A DNA stretch of 63,128 bases from Ilumatobacteraceae bacterium (GTDB lineage Bacteria; Actinomycetota; Acidimicrobiia; Acidimicrobiales; Ilumatobacteraceae). Each line of letters starts with the position of its first letter. Within the stretch, counting starts at the first letter, position 1. Below the pieces are notes generated by a model. The model saw only the letters and a program-made list of their open reading frames with translations. It did not search any database and was not told the DNA's origin. The stretch spans positions 1 through 63,128 of the forward strand of contig JANYKU010000111.1 in NCBI GenBank assembly GCA_025358075.1, written 5' to 3'. This document shows positions 7,351 to 16,337 of this stretch, one piece after another. The position numbers were made by a program, and so were the translations under genes.

Positions 7351-8922
7351 ATGGCTTCGCCGCGACTTCATTCCGTCCGATCTCCGCAAGCGTTGGTTGC
7401 CAGCGCCGACCAGGCGGCCACGCAAGCGGGGTTGCGCGCCCTGGTGCTCGGCGGCAATGCCGTCGACGCGGCGATCGCCACCAACGCGGCGATCGCCGTC
7501 ACCTGTCCCCACTTGTGCGGGATGGGCGGCGACCTCTTCGCGCTCGTCTACCACGACGGCGAGGTCGCGGCGCTCAACTCCACCGGACGAGCCGGCTCGG
7601 GCGCCGACGCCGAGGCGCTGCGCAGCGAAGGTCGCACCGAGATGCCCTTCCGACTCGACATCAGGGCGGTCACCGTTCCCGGTTGCGTCGACGGCTGGAT
7701 CGCGCTGCACGAGCGCTTCGGTACGTTGCCGCTGTCGTTGCTGCTGGAGCCGGCGATCGCCCTGGCTGCCGGCGGGTTTCCCGCCAGCCCGTTGCTCGTC
7801 GGCGCCGCTGCCCGGGCCGACGAGGGCTCCAGTGAGCACCTCGCCGAGTTGCTCGGTCAACTCACCCGTCCCGGGGCCCGCGTCCGTCGCGCCGGTGCAG
7901 CCCGCGCCCTCGCCGGCATCGCCGAAGGTGGACGCGACGCGTTCTATCTGGGCGAGTTCGGTGCCGGGTTGAAAGGGCTCGGTCGCGGGCTCTACAGCGA
8001 CGCCGATCTGGCCACGTCTCGGGCGGACTGGGTGAAGCCCCTCACCACGACGGCTTTCGGCGTGGAGCTATGGACCATTCCGCCCAACTCGCAGGGGTAT
8101 CTCACGCTCGGTGCCGCCGAGCTCGCCTCGCGATTGGACCTGCCAGCCGACCCGACCGACGCTCGCTTCGCCCACCTGCTCGTCGAGGCAGCGACGGCAG
8201 CGGGCTACGACCGCCCGGATGTGCTCAGCGACAGCGCCGATGGAGACGCGCTGTTGCAGGCGATCGCCGGACGACTCGACCTGATCGACACCGAACGAGC
8301 CTCCGATCGTTGGGCACCGGGCCGCGATGGTGATACCACCTATCTGTGCACTGTCGATGGGAACGGGATGGCCGTTTCGCTGATTCAGTCCAACGCCGCA
8401 GGGTTCGGCTCGGGATTGATCGAACCGAACACTGGGATCAACCTTCACAATCGCGGTCTCGGGTTCAACTTGCGTGAGGGTCATGCGGCCGAGCTCAAGC
8501 CCGGGCATCGCCCACCCCACACCCTCTGTCCGGCGATGGCGACGTCCGACGGCTCGCTGCGCGCGGTGTTCGGGACGATGGGCGGCGATGCCCAGCCGCA
8601 GATCCTCTTGCAGTTGGCAGCGCGGTTGTTCCACTACGGGCAATCCCCTGCGGCGGCGATCGACGCCGGGCGATGGGCACTGCGCGGGCCAAGTACCGGC
8701 TTCGACACCTGGACCAGCGGCGAAGCCCCCACCGTCACGGTCGAGGGTCAGGCCCCCGCTGAATGGATGAGCGAGCTCTCCCGACGGGGGCACAAGGTCG
8801 CCGCCGTGGAGCCGTACGACAGCAGTTTCGGCCACGCCCACGCGATCGTGATCGACGCCGAAGGTTTTCGTGCGGGTGCTGCGGATCCCCGAACGATGGT
8901 TGGCACTGCCGCCGGCATCTGA
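7351..8922 (+). CDS. ggt: gamma-glutamyltransferase family protein
   Basis: A 523-residue Ntn-hydrolase of the gamma-glutamyltranspeptidase family, which cleaves or transfers gamma-glutamyl groups (for example from glutathione). Seen are the N-terminal GGNAVDAAIATNAA block, GMGGDLFALVY, and GDTTYLCTVD, in which the first Thr of TTY is the expected autoprocessing nucleophile that splits the chain into large and small subunits. A C-terminal GTMGGDAQPQI block follows. There is no signal peptide, unlike periplasmic GGT, so it may be cytoplasmic. Some members act as acylases rather than transpeptidases. It is followed 18 bp later by the luciferase-like gene, which has its own -10 box. Confidence 0.9.
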   Translation: MASPRLHSVRSPQALVASADQAATQAGLRALVLGGNAVDAAIATNAAIAVTCPHLCGMGGDLFALVYHDGEVAALNSTGRAGSGADAEALRSEGRTEMPFRLDIRAVTVPGCVDGWIALHERFGTLPLSLLLEPAIALAAGGFPASPLLVGAAARADEGSSEHLAELLGQLTRPGARVRRAGAARALAGIAEGGRDAFYLGEFGAGLKGLGRGLYSDADLATSRADWVKPLTTTAFGVELWTIPPNSQGYLTLGAAELASRLDLPADPTDARFAHLLVEAATAAGYDRPDVLSDSADGDALLQAIAGRLDLIDTERASDRWAPGRDGDTTYLCTVDGNGMAVSLIQSNAAGFGSGLIEPNTGINLHNRGLGFNLREGHAAELKPGHRPPHTLCPAMATSDGSLRAVFGTMGGDAQPQILLQLAARLFHYGQSPAAAIDAGRWALRGPSTGFDTWTSGEAPTVTVEGQAPAEWMSELSRRGHKVAAVEPYDSSFGHAHAIVIDAEGFRAGAADPRTMVGTAAGI

Positions 8923-8928
8923 CAGAAG

Positions 8929-8934
8929 TACGAT
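8929..8934 (+). promoter_or_regulatory. leaderless -10 box for the luciferase-like gene
   Basis: TACGAT ends 6 bases before the ATG at 8941. No convincing -35 at 16-18 bp spacing. Confidence 0.45.
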
Positions 8935-8940
8935 CTGCGC

Positions 8941-10131
8941 ATGCGCGTCGACACGAACTTCTTCTGCACCGTTCCCATGCCCGACGCGGGTGATCCATCC
9001 GTCGCTCCGACCGCTCGACGCTTCGGCAACGACGCGGTCATCGAGTGCTACAAGAACCTCGTCGCCTGGGCCAAGACGGCCGACCAGCTCGGCATCGACA
9101 CGATGTGGCTCACGGAGCACCACTTCCAGTACGAGGGCTACGAAGTAGTTCCCAACCTGATCCAGTTCGGTCAGCACCTGGCCATGCTCACTCAGAACCT
9201 ACGCCTCGGGCAGATGTTCAACGTCGTGCCGCAATGGCACCCGCTGCGGCTTGCCGAGGACTTCGCAATCGCCGACATACTCACTGGTGGGCGCATGGAG
9301 TTCGGCGTCGGCCGCGGCACGGTGCCGCGTGAGGCTTGGGCCCTCGGCACGGTCGTCGCCAGCGGCGACAACGCGATGTCGGCCGAGCACGATCGCATCA
9401 ATCGTGAGATCTTCGAAGAGTCGATGGAGATCATCAAGCTGGCCTGGTACCAAGAGCAGTTCAGCTACCGGGGCAAGCACCTCGTGCTTCCTCCCGACGA
9501 CGTTCCAGACCGCGGCACGATGGTCAACACGCTCACGCTGATCCCGAAGCCGTTGCGCAAGGTCGACATCTATCAACCGGTCACGTCACCCGAGACCATC
9601 GAGTACGTGCCGAAGGCGGGTCACAAGGCCGTGTACTGGCTGCAGAACGCCGACACGCAGAAGCAGAAGTGGGATCGCTACGCCGAGATCCGCAAAGCGT
9701 GCGGCACGCCGGTCGGCCTCGGGCAAGACCGCTGCCTGGTGCTCAACCTCCACGTCGCCGAGACACATGAGAAGGCCTTGGTGAAAGGCCGGCCCGGTCA
9801 GGACGAGTTCAACAAGTTCTTGTCGCCGTACGGTCGGTTCAGCAGCTATCGCAACCCCGACGGCTCGAAGGTGGCGTTCAACCACTGCCCCACGGTGGAG
9901 GAGAGCAACGAGCAGAGGATCCAGATCGTCGGCTCGATCGATGACGCCGTCGATGCCATCGGCTATTGGCGAGAACTGCTCGATCTCAAGCACATCTGCC
10001 TGTTCCTCGACTATCCCGGGCTGAGCCGCGACGACATGATCGAGCAGCTGCATCTCGTCACCGAAGAAGTGTTCCCCCGCCTCGGCGAACCGATCGAGCG
10101 CCGCCCGATCACCGGCTCACCGCTCGTGTGA
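8941..10131 (+). CDS. LLM-class flavin-dependent oxidoreductase (luciferase-like)
   Basis: A 396-residue bacterial-luciferase-family protein with an (alpha/beta)8 barrel. Visible: WLTEHHFQ (the conserved EHHF), RLAEDFAIADILTGGRMEFGVGRG, and a C-terminal segment that includes VGSIDDAVD. These enzymes use reduced FMN or F420; many are monooxygenases opening heterocycles or degrading N- and S-containing compounds. Its stop overlaps the start of the cytosine-deaminase-like gene, which ties it to the downstream transporter/amidohydrolase locus. Whether it uses FMN or F420, and its substrate, cannot be read from the sequence. Confidence 0.9.
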   Translation: MRVDTNFFCTVPMPDAGDPSVAPTARRFGNDAVIECYKNLVAWAKTADQLGIDTMWLTEHHFQYEGYEVVPNLIQFGQHLAMLTQNLRLGQMFNVVPQWHPLRLAEDFAIADILTGGRMEFGVGRGTVPREAWALGTVVASGDNAMSAEHDRINREIFEESMEIIKLAWYQEQFSYRGKHLVLPPDDVPDRGTMVNTLTLIPKPLRKVDIYQPVTSPETIEYVPKAGHKAVYWLQNADTQKQKWDRYAEIRKACGTPVGLGQDRCLVLNLHVAETHEKALVKGRPGQDEFNKFLSPYGRFSSYRNPDGSKVAFNHCPTVEESNEQRIQIVGSIDDAVDAIGYWRELLDLKHICLFLDYPGLSRDDMIEQLHLVTEEVFPRLGEPIERRPITGSPLV

Positions 10132-11228
10132 GCACACTTCCGCTCGCTGCTCAGGCGCTGGCCGACGACGGCTACCTCGTGCTGCCGGCCTTTGCCGAAC
10201 CGCACGCTCACCTCGACAAGGCGTTCCTGGCCGAACGCGTCGACAACCCCACCGGAGACCTGCTCGGCGCCATCGGTGCGATGGACCAGGCTCGCCCGTC
10301 GATCACCCTCGCCGACACGGTCCAGCGTGCCGAGCGTGCCGCGATCCTGCTGTCGACCAACGGCTGTACAGCGATCCGCACTCACGTCGATCTCACGGTG
10401 CGCGCCGGTCTGATGTCGGTTCAAGCGCTGATCGAGGTGCGCGATCGTCTCCGGGCGATCGTCGACATCCAGGTCACTGCGCTGTGCGCCTGGCCGTCGG
10501 TCGGCCCGGAAGGAGCCAACCAGCGCACGCTGCTTCGTGACGCGATCGCGATGGGGATCGACGTCGTCGGCGGATGCCCCCATCTGGAGTCCGATCCGAT
10601 TGCGGCCAACGACAACTTCTTGGCGATGGCCGCCGAGGCGGGCCTGCCGATCGACCTGCATACCGATGAGACGCTCAATCCATCGATCTGTGCCCTGGAG
10701 GATCTGGCCGAGCGGGTCATCGCCACCGGGTTCCCTCTCGGAGTCACGGCGAGTCACTGCGTGTCGCTCTCGCTGCAGCCGGTGCATCGACAGCAGGAGA
10801 TCGCCGAGAAGGTCGCCGCAGCAGGCATCAACGTGATTGCCCTCCCCCACACCAACCTGTTCCTACAAGGTCGCGACTCTCCAGTCGCAACTCCCAGGGC
10901 CGTCACGGCCGTGCGCGCCCTGCAGCTGGCGGGCGTCAACGTGGCTGCAGGCGCCGACAACCTCCAGGATCCGTTCAATCCCGTTGGGCGGGGCGATCCG
11001 CTGGAGACGGCGTCGCTGATGATCATGGCGGCCCATGCCCTGCCCGCGGCGGCGCTCGAAATGGTCAGCGGCGCGGCCCGTCGTACCATGGGGCTCGGCG
11101 TCAACATGGACTACGTGGCGATTCGGGCGTCGACAATCCGCGAAGCGATCGCCTTCGGTCCTGCTGACCGAGTCGTTGTCCGTAACGGATCCATTTTGGA
11201 AACAGAGCGTTCACGCAATCGCGTCTGA
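10128..11228 (+). CDS. cytosine-deaminase-type metal-dependent amidohydrolase
   Basis: About 366 residues. The GTG start overlaps the previous stop (GTGA). Metal-binding motifs of the CodA branch of amidohydrolases are present: the HxH in AEPHAHLDKAF near residue 22, HTDETLN, ASHC and the catalytic Asp in GADNLQDPF. The PHAHLDKAF form is typical of cytosine/creatinine/isoguanine deaminases rather than dihydroorotases. The N-terminal small barrel is short, so the protein is slightly smaller than E. coli CodA. With the NitT/TauT transporter and the M20 and creatininase-family enzymes nearby, it probably deaminates or opens a nitrogen heterocycle; the exact ring is unknown. Confidence 0.88.
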   Translation: MSTLPLAAQALADDGYLVLPAFAEPHAHLDKAFLAERVDNPTGDLLGAIGAMDQARPSITLADTVQRAERAAILLSTNGCTAIRTHVDLTVRAGLMSVQALIEVRDRLRAIVDIQVTALCAWPSVGPEGANQRTLLRDAIAMGIDVVGGCPHLESDPIAANDNFLAMAAEAGLPIDLHTDETLNPSICALEDLAERVIATGFPLGVTASHCVSLSLQPVHRQQEIAEKVAAAGINVIALPHTNLFLQGRDSPVATPRAVTAVRALQLAGVNVAAGADNLQDPFNPVGRGDPLETASLMIMAAHALPAAALEMVSGAARRTMGLGVNMDYVAIRASTIREAIAFGPADRVVVRNGSILETERSRNRV

Positions 11229-11247
11229 GTGGTCAGGCACTCCGCCC

Positions 11248-11253
11248 TACACT
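11248..11253 (+). promoter_or_regulatory. -10 box for the SDR gene
   Basis: TACACT ends 8 bases before the ATG at 11262, in the 33-bp gap after the amidohydrolase stop. Confidence 0.4.
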
Positions 11254-11261
11254 CCCTCGCC

Positions 11262-12008
11262 ATGGGGACAAGTCAGGGCCGACTCGCCGGGCGGCGAGCG
11301 CTGATCACCGGCGCGGCCCGCGGCATCGGAGCGGAGATCGCTGCATCGTTTCGCCGCGAAGGTGCCGAGCTCGCCCTGCTCGACATCGACATCGATCGTC
11401 TGCTGAAGACGGCAGCCCCGCTCGACGCCAGTGCATTCGGGGTCGATCTGGCAGACGTCGAATCGACTACTGACGTGGTCGGACGGGCGATCGACGGCCT
11501 CGGCGGCATCGACATCCTCGTCAACAATGCCGGGATCCTCAAGATGGCTCCGCTCCTCGAGATCGATCCCGCCGACTGGGACTTCACGTTCGCCGTCAAC
11601 GTGCGGGCGATGCTGGTCACGATCCAGCTCGCGGCAAAGGCCATGATCCCCAACGGGCGCGGGGCGATCATCAACATGGCCAGCATGGGTGGCAAGGTCG
11701 GCGGTCCCAACCAGGCGCACTACGCCGCGTCGAAGGCGGCCGTGATCTCACTCACGCAGGTCGCCGCCAAAGAGCTCGGCGCCTATGGCATCACCGTCAA
11801 CTGCATCTGCCCCGGCTATGTGCTGACCGAGATGGGGGCCGCGACCCGCACCGAAGCGATGGTGCAGGAGTGGTCCGCGAAATCGCCGTTGGGCCGGCTT
11901 GCCGAACCCTCCGACGTGGCCAACATGGCCGTGTTTCTGGCTTCCGACGAGGCCTCGTACTGCACTGGTCAGGCCATGAACGTGACCGGTGGCATGGTGA
12001 TGCATTGA
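11262..12008 (+). CDS. short-chain dehydrogenase/reductase (SDR)
   Basis: About 248 residues with classical SDR motifs: a TGAARGIGAEIAASF nucleotide-binding loop near residue 13, NNAG, the catalytic Ser in NMASMGG and YxxxK in HYAASKAAV, then ICPGYVLTEM. The enzyme interconverts an alcohol and a carbonyl with NAD(P). The ATG at 11262 follows a TACACT box and gives a normal N-terminus; an in-frame start at 11229 is less likely. It lies between the deaminase-like gene and the transporter, so it may act on the same substrate's breakdown product. Confidence 0.9.
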   Translation: MGTSQGRLAGRRALITGAARGIGAEIAASFRREGAELALLDIDIDRLLKTAAPLDASAFGVDLADVESTTDVVGRAIDGLGGIDILVNNAGILKMAPLLEIDPADWDFTFAVNVRAMLVTIQLAAKAMIPNGRGAIINMASMGGKVGGPNQAHYAASKAAVISLTQVAAKELGAYGITVNCICPGYVLTEMGAATRTEAMVQEWSAKSPLGRLAEPSDVANMAVFLASDEASYCTGQAMNVTGGMVMH

Positions 12009-12045
12009 GCACGGCGAGAATATTCGATGAGACCCGTAACGCGGC

Positions 12046-12051
12046 TACGGT
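12046..12051 (+). promoter_or_regulatory. -10 box before the ABC transporter ATPase gene
   Basis: TACGGT ends 7 bases before the ATG at 12059. It would allow the transporter to be expressed separately from the upstream enzymes. Confidence 0.4.
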
Positions 12052-12058
12052 TACCCCA

Positions 12059-12808
12059 ATGGGCGACGTAGGGGCTGCTCCCGCATTGAGTTTTGACGGG
12101 GTGTCGATGGTGTTCCCCGATGGCACCCACGCACTTCGGGAGACCACCTTCGATGTGCGCGCCGGCGAGTTCGTCACCGTTGTCGGGCCCTCTGGCTGCG
12201 GAAAGAGCACGCTGTTGCGCATCGCTTCTGGCCTCACCAAGTCCACTGGCGGGTCGGTCGACATCGCCGATGGCAACGTCGGCTACGTGTTCCAGGATGC
12301 CACGTTGCTGCAATGGCGCACCGTGCAGAAGAACGTCGAACTGCTCGCCGAGCTCGAAGGCATCGACAAGGTCGAGCGTTCACGGCGCGCGGCCGAGAAC
12401 ATCGCCCTCGTCGGCCTCGATGGGTTCGAGAAGAAGTATCCGAAGCAGCTCTCCGGCGGCATGAAGATGCGGTGCTCACTAGCCCGCTCGCTGGTGATGG
12501 ATCCGAAGATCTTCCTGTTCGACGAACCGTTCGGCGCGCTCGACGAGATCACCCGCGAGAAGCTCAACGACGAACTGCTCAGCCTGTTCCAGCGCAAGGG
12601 CTTTGCCGCGCTGTTCATCACCCACTCGATCTACGAAGCAGTGTTCCTGTCGACCCGTGTGCTGGTGATGTCGGCACGGCCGGGCCAGATCGTCGGCGAC
12701 TTCAAGATCCCGTTCGCCTATCCCCGTTCGCCCGAACTGCGCTTCGGGGCCGAGTTCGCCGAGTTGGCCGGCCAGGTCTCCCACGCGCTCCGAGGGGCCC
12801 ACGTATGA
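12059..12808 (+). CDS. NitT/TauT-type ABC transporter ATP-binding protein
   Basis: About 249 residues. Walker A is GPSGCGKST; the signature LSGGMKMRCSLARSL and Walker B (FLFDEPFGALDE) follow, with an ITHSIYEAVFLS switch-His region. The FGALDEITR form is typical of nitrate/taurine/pyrimidine-precursor importers. It powers the permease whose start overlaps its stop (ATGA). The ATG at 12059, after a -10 box, gives a normal length; the reading frame is open well upstream without conserved content. Confidence 0.92.
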   Translation: MGDVGAAPALSFDGVSMVFPDGTHALRETTFDVRAGEFVTVVGPSGCGKSTLLRIASGLTKSTGGSVDIADGNVGYVFQDATLLQWRTVQKNVELLAELEGIDKVERSRRAAENIALVGLDGFEKKYPKQLSGGMKMRCSLARSLVMDPKIFLFDEPFGALDEITREKLNDELLSLFQRKGFAALFITHSIYEAVFLSTRVLVMSARPGQIVGDFKIPFAYPRSPELRFGAEFAELAGQVSHALRGAHV

Positions 12809-13710
12809 GCAACGCACCGGTAACGGCCGCTGGGGGAATGCAAGGCGCGATCCAACACGACCAACTCAACAAGCTTCGAGCCGGCGACGATGCCCCCCGT
12901 GCCGCGAAGAAGCAGCACAACATCAGCGACTACGCCGCGCCGGTCATCGGCTTCGGTGGGTTCATCGGCTTCTGGTACTTCATGTCGTACTGGGGCTTGA
13001 CCCACATCTGGGGCAAGCCGAAGTTCCTCATCACCGCACCGCACCGCGTCGTCAAAGACAGCTTCATCGACGATCGCAGCCGCACCGCGCTGCTGCACGG
13101 TCTGTACTGGACGGCGCGTGTGTCGCTGATCGGGCTGGTGATCGCCATCATCATCGGCATGGCACTGGCAATCGTGATGTCGCAGGCCCGCTGGCTGGAG
13201 CGTTCGATCTGGCCGTACCTGGTGGCCATGCAGGCCATCCCGATCCTCGCTCTCGTGCCGATCATCGGCTCGATCTTCGGGTTCGAGATCCCATCGCGCA
13301 TCTTCGTGTGCGTGCTCATCTCGTTGTTCCCGATCGTCTCCAACACCCTGTTCGGGTTGCTCTCGGCCGAGCGCGGCCAGCACGACCTGTTCACGTTGCA
13401 CCACGTGTCGCGCTGGACGCGGCTGACCAAGCTCCAACTGCCCAACGCGATGCCCACGATCTTTACGGGCTTTCGCATCGCGGCCGGCCTTTCCGTGATC
13501 GGCGCCATCGTCGGCGAGATCTTCTTCAAGCGTGGCGACAAGGGCGTCGGCATTCTGCTCGACTCCTATCGATCACGTGCCCAGTTCCCCCAGATGTACG
13601 GGGCTCTCATCCTGGCGGCAGCCCTTGGCATCGCCGTCTTCATCATCTTCGGGTGGTTCAACAACCTCGTCGTCGGACGCTGGTACGAATCCACCCGCAA
13701 GAGCGGCTGA
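12805..13710 (+). CDS. NitT/TauT-type ABC transporter permease
   Basis: About 301 residues. There is a roughly 45-residue cytoplasmic N-terminus, then about six membrane helices. The BPD-transport core (VSLIGLVIAIIIGMALAIVMS, then KLQLPNAMPTIFTGFRIAAG with the coupling EAA-like loop, and GAIVGEIFF) matches SsuC/TauC/NrtB permeases. The ATG overlaps the ATPase stop. It forms the membrane channel for the importer with the ATPase before and the lipoprotein after it. Confidence 0.92.
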   Translation: MSNAPVTAAGGMQGAIQHDQLNKLRAGDDAPRAAKKQHNISDYAAPVIGFGGFIGFWYFMSYWGLTHIWGKPKFLITAPHRVVKDSFIDDRSRTALLHGLYWTARVSLIGLVIAIIIGMALAIVMSQARWLERSIWPYLVAMQAIPILALVPIIGSIFGFEIPSRIFVCVLISLFPIVSNTLFGLLSAERGQHDLFTLHHVSRWTRLTKLQLPNAMPTIFTGFRIAAGLSVIGAIVGEIFFKRGDKGVGILLDSYRSRAQFPQMYGALILAAALGIAVFIIFGWFNNLVVGRWYESTRKSG

Positions 13711-13768
13711 CCTTCGTCGGTCAGGCGCACCAACCATCAGCGTGAACAAACAACAAAAGGGAGAACAG

Positions 13769-15028
13769 ATGCAACGACGCCGCACACGTTCGTTGATCGC
13801 CGTTTCACTCGCCGGGGCCATGGCCCTGGCGGCGTGCGGTAGCGACACAAAGTCAGCAAGTACAGCCGCTCCGGCGACACTGCCCGCGGGCACGACTGCC
13901 CCGGCCGCCACCACCGCGGCGACCTCGGCACCAACCACCACCGCCCCCGCGGCGACCTCGGCACCGGGCACCACTGCCCCGGCCAAGGTGACGAGCTTGA
14001 AGGGCGTCTGCCCCGACACCGTCGTCATCCAGACCGACTGGAACCCGGAGGCCGAACACGGTTTCCTGTACAACCTGCTCGGTTCTAACTACACGATCGA
14101 CAAGGCCAAGGTGTCGGTCACGGGCAGCCTGACTGCGGGCGGAGTCGACACCGGCGTCAAGCTCGAGATCCGCTCGGGTGGTCCGGCCATCGGGTATCAG
14201 ACGGTCACCTCGCAGATGTACACCGACAGCAGCATCCTGCTGGGCTTCGTGTACACCGACGAAGGGATCCAGAACTCCACCGCGTTCCCAACTGTGGCCA
14301 TCGAATCCGGTTTCGAGAAGAACCCGCAGATGATCATGTGGGACCCGGCGACGTATCCCGACGTGAAGACGATTGCCGACATCGGCAAGAACAACATCCT
14401 CGTTCGCTACTTCAACGGTGCGGCCTGGATGGACTACTTCACGTCGCAGGGAATCCTCGCGAAGGGCAAGGTCGACGGTTCGTACGACGGAACTCCCGCG
14501 CTGTTCATCGCTGACCAGGGCAAGTCCGCGCAGCAGGGCTTCGGCTCGGCAGAGCCGTACATCTACCAGAACGAGGTCAAGGATTGGGCCAAGCCCGTCG
14601 CCTACGCCTACATCAACGATGCCGGCTGGCAGAACTACGCCGAGTCGATCGCTACGAAGCCGGAGAACATCACGAAGTACGCCGATTGCTTCAAGGCCAT
14701 CGTGCCGATGATCCAGCAGTCGAGCGTCGACTACCTCAGCACCCCGGCAGCAGCCAACAAGATCGTCCTCGACGCTGTGACGACGTTCGATAATGGTTGG
14801 GTGTACAGCCAGGGTGTGGCCGACTACGGAGTCAAGACGATCAAGGCCGACGGCCTGGTCGCCAATGGCCCCGACAAGACGCTCGGCAACTTCGACTACG
14901 ACCGTGTCAATGCCCTCATCGCCAAAGCGATCCCGGTGTACACGGCGCTCGGTCAGGCACCGAAGGCCGGGTTGAAGGCGGAAGACATCGTCACCAACCA
15001 GTTCATCGACCCGTCGATCGGGCTGTAG
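13769..15028 (+). CDS. ABC transporter substrate-binding lipoprotein (NitT/TauT type)
   Basis: About 419 residues. The start follows a clear AGGGAG ribosome-binding site, which rules out upstream in-frame starts. The N-terminus is a lipoprotein signal ending in LAAC (Cys near residue 22), then a roughly 45-residue Thr/Ala/Pro-rich linker, then a binding domain beginning VVIQTDWNPEAEHGFLY. That opening resembles NMT1/THI5-like and taurine/nitrate binding proteins. It should sit on the outer face of the membrane and deliver ligand to the preceding permease. Ligand not identifiable; neighbours suggest a nitrogen heterocycle or hydantoin. Confidence 0.9.
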   Translation: MQRRRTRSLIAVSLAGAMALAACGSDTKSASTAAPATLPAGTTAPAATTAATSAPTTTAPAATSAPGTTAPAKVTSLKGVCPDTVVIQTDWNPEAEHGFLYNLLGSNYTIDKAKVSVTGSLTAGGVDTGVKLEIRSGGPAIGYQTVTSQMYTDSSILLGFVYTDEGIQNSTAFPTVAIESGFEKNPQMIMWDPATYPDVKTIADIGKNNILVRYFNGAAWMDYFTSQGILAKGKVDGSYDGTPALFIADQGKSAQQGFGSAEPYIYQNEVKDWAKPVAYAYINDAGWQNYAESIATKPENITKYADCFKAIVPMIQQSSVDYLSTPAAANKIVLDAVTTFDNGWVYSQGVADYGVKTIKADGLVANGPDKTLGNFDYDRVNALIAKAIPVYTALGQAPKAGLKAEDIVTNQFIDPSIGL

Positions 15029-15043
15029 CAAACTCAGTGCAAG

Positions 15044-15071
15044 AGGGGCGTCGGCTTCGGCCGGCGCCCCT
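15044..15071. terminator. bidirectional hairpin terminator
   Basis: A 12-bp stem with one G-T pair closes a TTCG tetraloop (15056-15059). It is flanked by A-rich sequence on the left and TTTC on the right. It lies between the converging substrate-binding-protein and M20 genes and can serve both. Confidence 0.75.
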
Positions 15072-15075
15072 TTCG

Positions 15076-16335
15076 CTATTCGAAGGCGTGGGCCAGGACG
15101 ACCTGCAACAAGACGTTGGCTCCCGCTTCGATGTCGGCGGGTGTCGTGTACTCGGCGATGTTGTGGGACAGCCCGTTGACACTCGGGACGAAGACCATCG
15201 AGGTCGGGCAGACTCGCGCCAGCATCTGGGCATCGTGCCCGGCACCTGACGGCATGCGCCTGGTGGAGTGGCCGAGGCGCTGTGCCGTCGCCTCGACAAG
15301 ATCGATCATGTCATCGTCGAACTCGACCGGCTCGAATCGAGCCAGCGTGCGCATCGAGATCTGGCAGCCCTCGTCGGACGCGTATGCCCGACACGCCGCG
15401 AACACCTGCGCCTCGATCCCCTCCAGGATTGCTTCGTTCGTGTTGCGCAGATCGATGGTGAACACCACGCTCGATGGGATGACGTTGATGAGGTTCGGCA
15501 CCAACGTGAGGCTGCCGACCGTCGCCACCTGTGGAGCGCCGAGATACCCGGCGACCAAACGGAGCTCGTGAATCGCTCGGGCGGCAACGGCCATGGGGTC
15601 GTGGCGCAGATGCATGGGCGTGGTGCCGGCGTGGGCCGACTGCCCGACGATCGTGACCTCGGTCCACGAGATGCCCTGCACCCCGGTGACGACTCCGATG
15701 GTGATGCCTTCTTGTTCGAGCACCGGACCCTGCTCGATGTGAAGCTCGGCGTAGCAGTGCGGGAACGAGGCTGCCGGAACCGGTGTGGGCCCGGCGTAGC
15801 CGATGCGGTTGAGCTCGTCACCCAGCCGCGCGCCATTGTCGGCGGCGAGCACGTCGAGCGCCTCCTCGACGGCAAGCGCGCCGACGTAGACCTGGCTGCC
15901 GAGCATGTCGGGAGCAAACCTGGCACCTTCTTCGTCGGTGAAGAACGCGACCTGGACGGGGCGGCGTGTGACGACGTCGTGCTGATCGAGAGTCTCGATG
16001 ATCTCCAGTCCGCAGAGCACGCCGAGATTTCCGTCGAACCGGCCGCCGGTGCGGACGGTGTCGATGTGAGAGCCGACCATCACTGCGGCAGCAGTCGGGT
16101 CGCTACCCGAGCGTGTCGCAACGACGTTGCCGATGGCATCCATCGAGATCGCCAAGCCGAGATCGGCCATCCACGACACCACGAGATCGCGACCCTGCCG
16201 GTCTTCGTCAGTGAGGGCCAATCGGGCGCACCCGCGCTCGCCGTTGGGCCCGTGCACGGCACCGATCTCGCCGAGCGCTTCGAGCCGCTGGCAGAGACGG
16301 TCGCCGTCGATCCGCAGGTCGTGCCACCCCCCCAT
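15076..16335 (-). CDS. M20-family amidohydrolase (N-carbamoyl amino acid / allantoate hydrolase type)
   Basis: About 419 residues. Metal and catalytic motifs of the carbamoylase branch of M20 peptidases are complete: GSHIDTVRTGGRFDGNLG, TDEEGARF, HIEQGPVLE, GAGHDAQM and SHNIAEYT. Known members release ammonia and CO2 from N-carbamoyl-amino acids, ureidoglycine or allantoate. That is the last hydrolytic step after a hydantoin, pyrimidine or purine ring has been opened. The ATG at 16335 lies 2 bp after the creatininase-family stop, so the two form an operon. The frame is open far upstream but overlaps the creatininase gene without conserved content. Confidence 0.9.
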   Translation of the reverse strand: MGGWHDLRIDGDRLCQRLEALGEIGAVHGPNGERGCARLALTDEDRQGRDLVVSWMADLGLAISMDAIGNVVATRSGSDPTAAAVMVGSHIDTVRTGGRFDGNLGVLCGLEIIETLDQHDVVTRRPVQVAFFTDEEGARFAPDMLGSQVYVGALAVEEALDVLAADNGARLGDELNRIGYAGPTPVPAASFPHCYAELHIEQGPVLEQEGITIGVVTGVQGISWTEVTIVGQSAHAGTTPMHLRHDPMAVAARAIHELRLVAGYLGAPQVATVGSLTLVPNLINVIPSSVVFTIDLRNTNEAILEGIEAQVFAACRAYASDEGCQISMRTLARFEPVEFDDDMIDLVEATAQRLGHSTRRMPSGAGHDAQMLARVCPTSMVFVPSVNGLSHNIAEYTTPADIEAGANVLLQVVLAHAFE

Positions 16336-16337
16336 CG

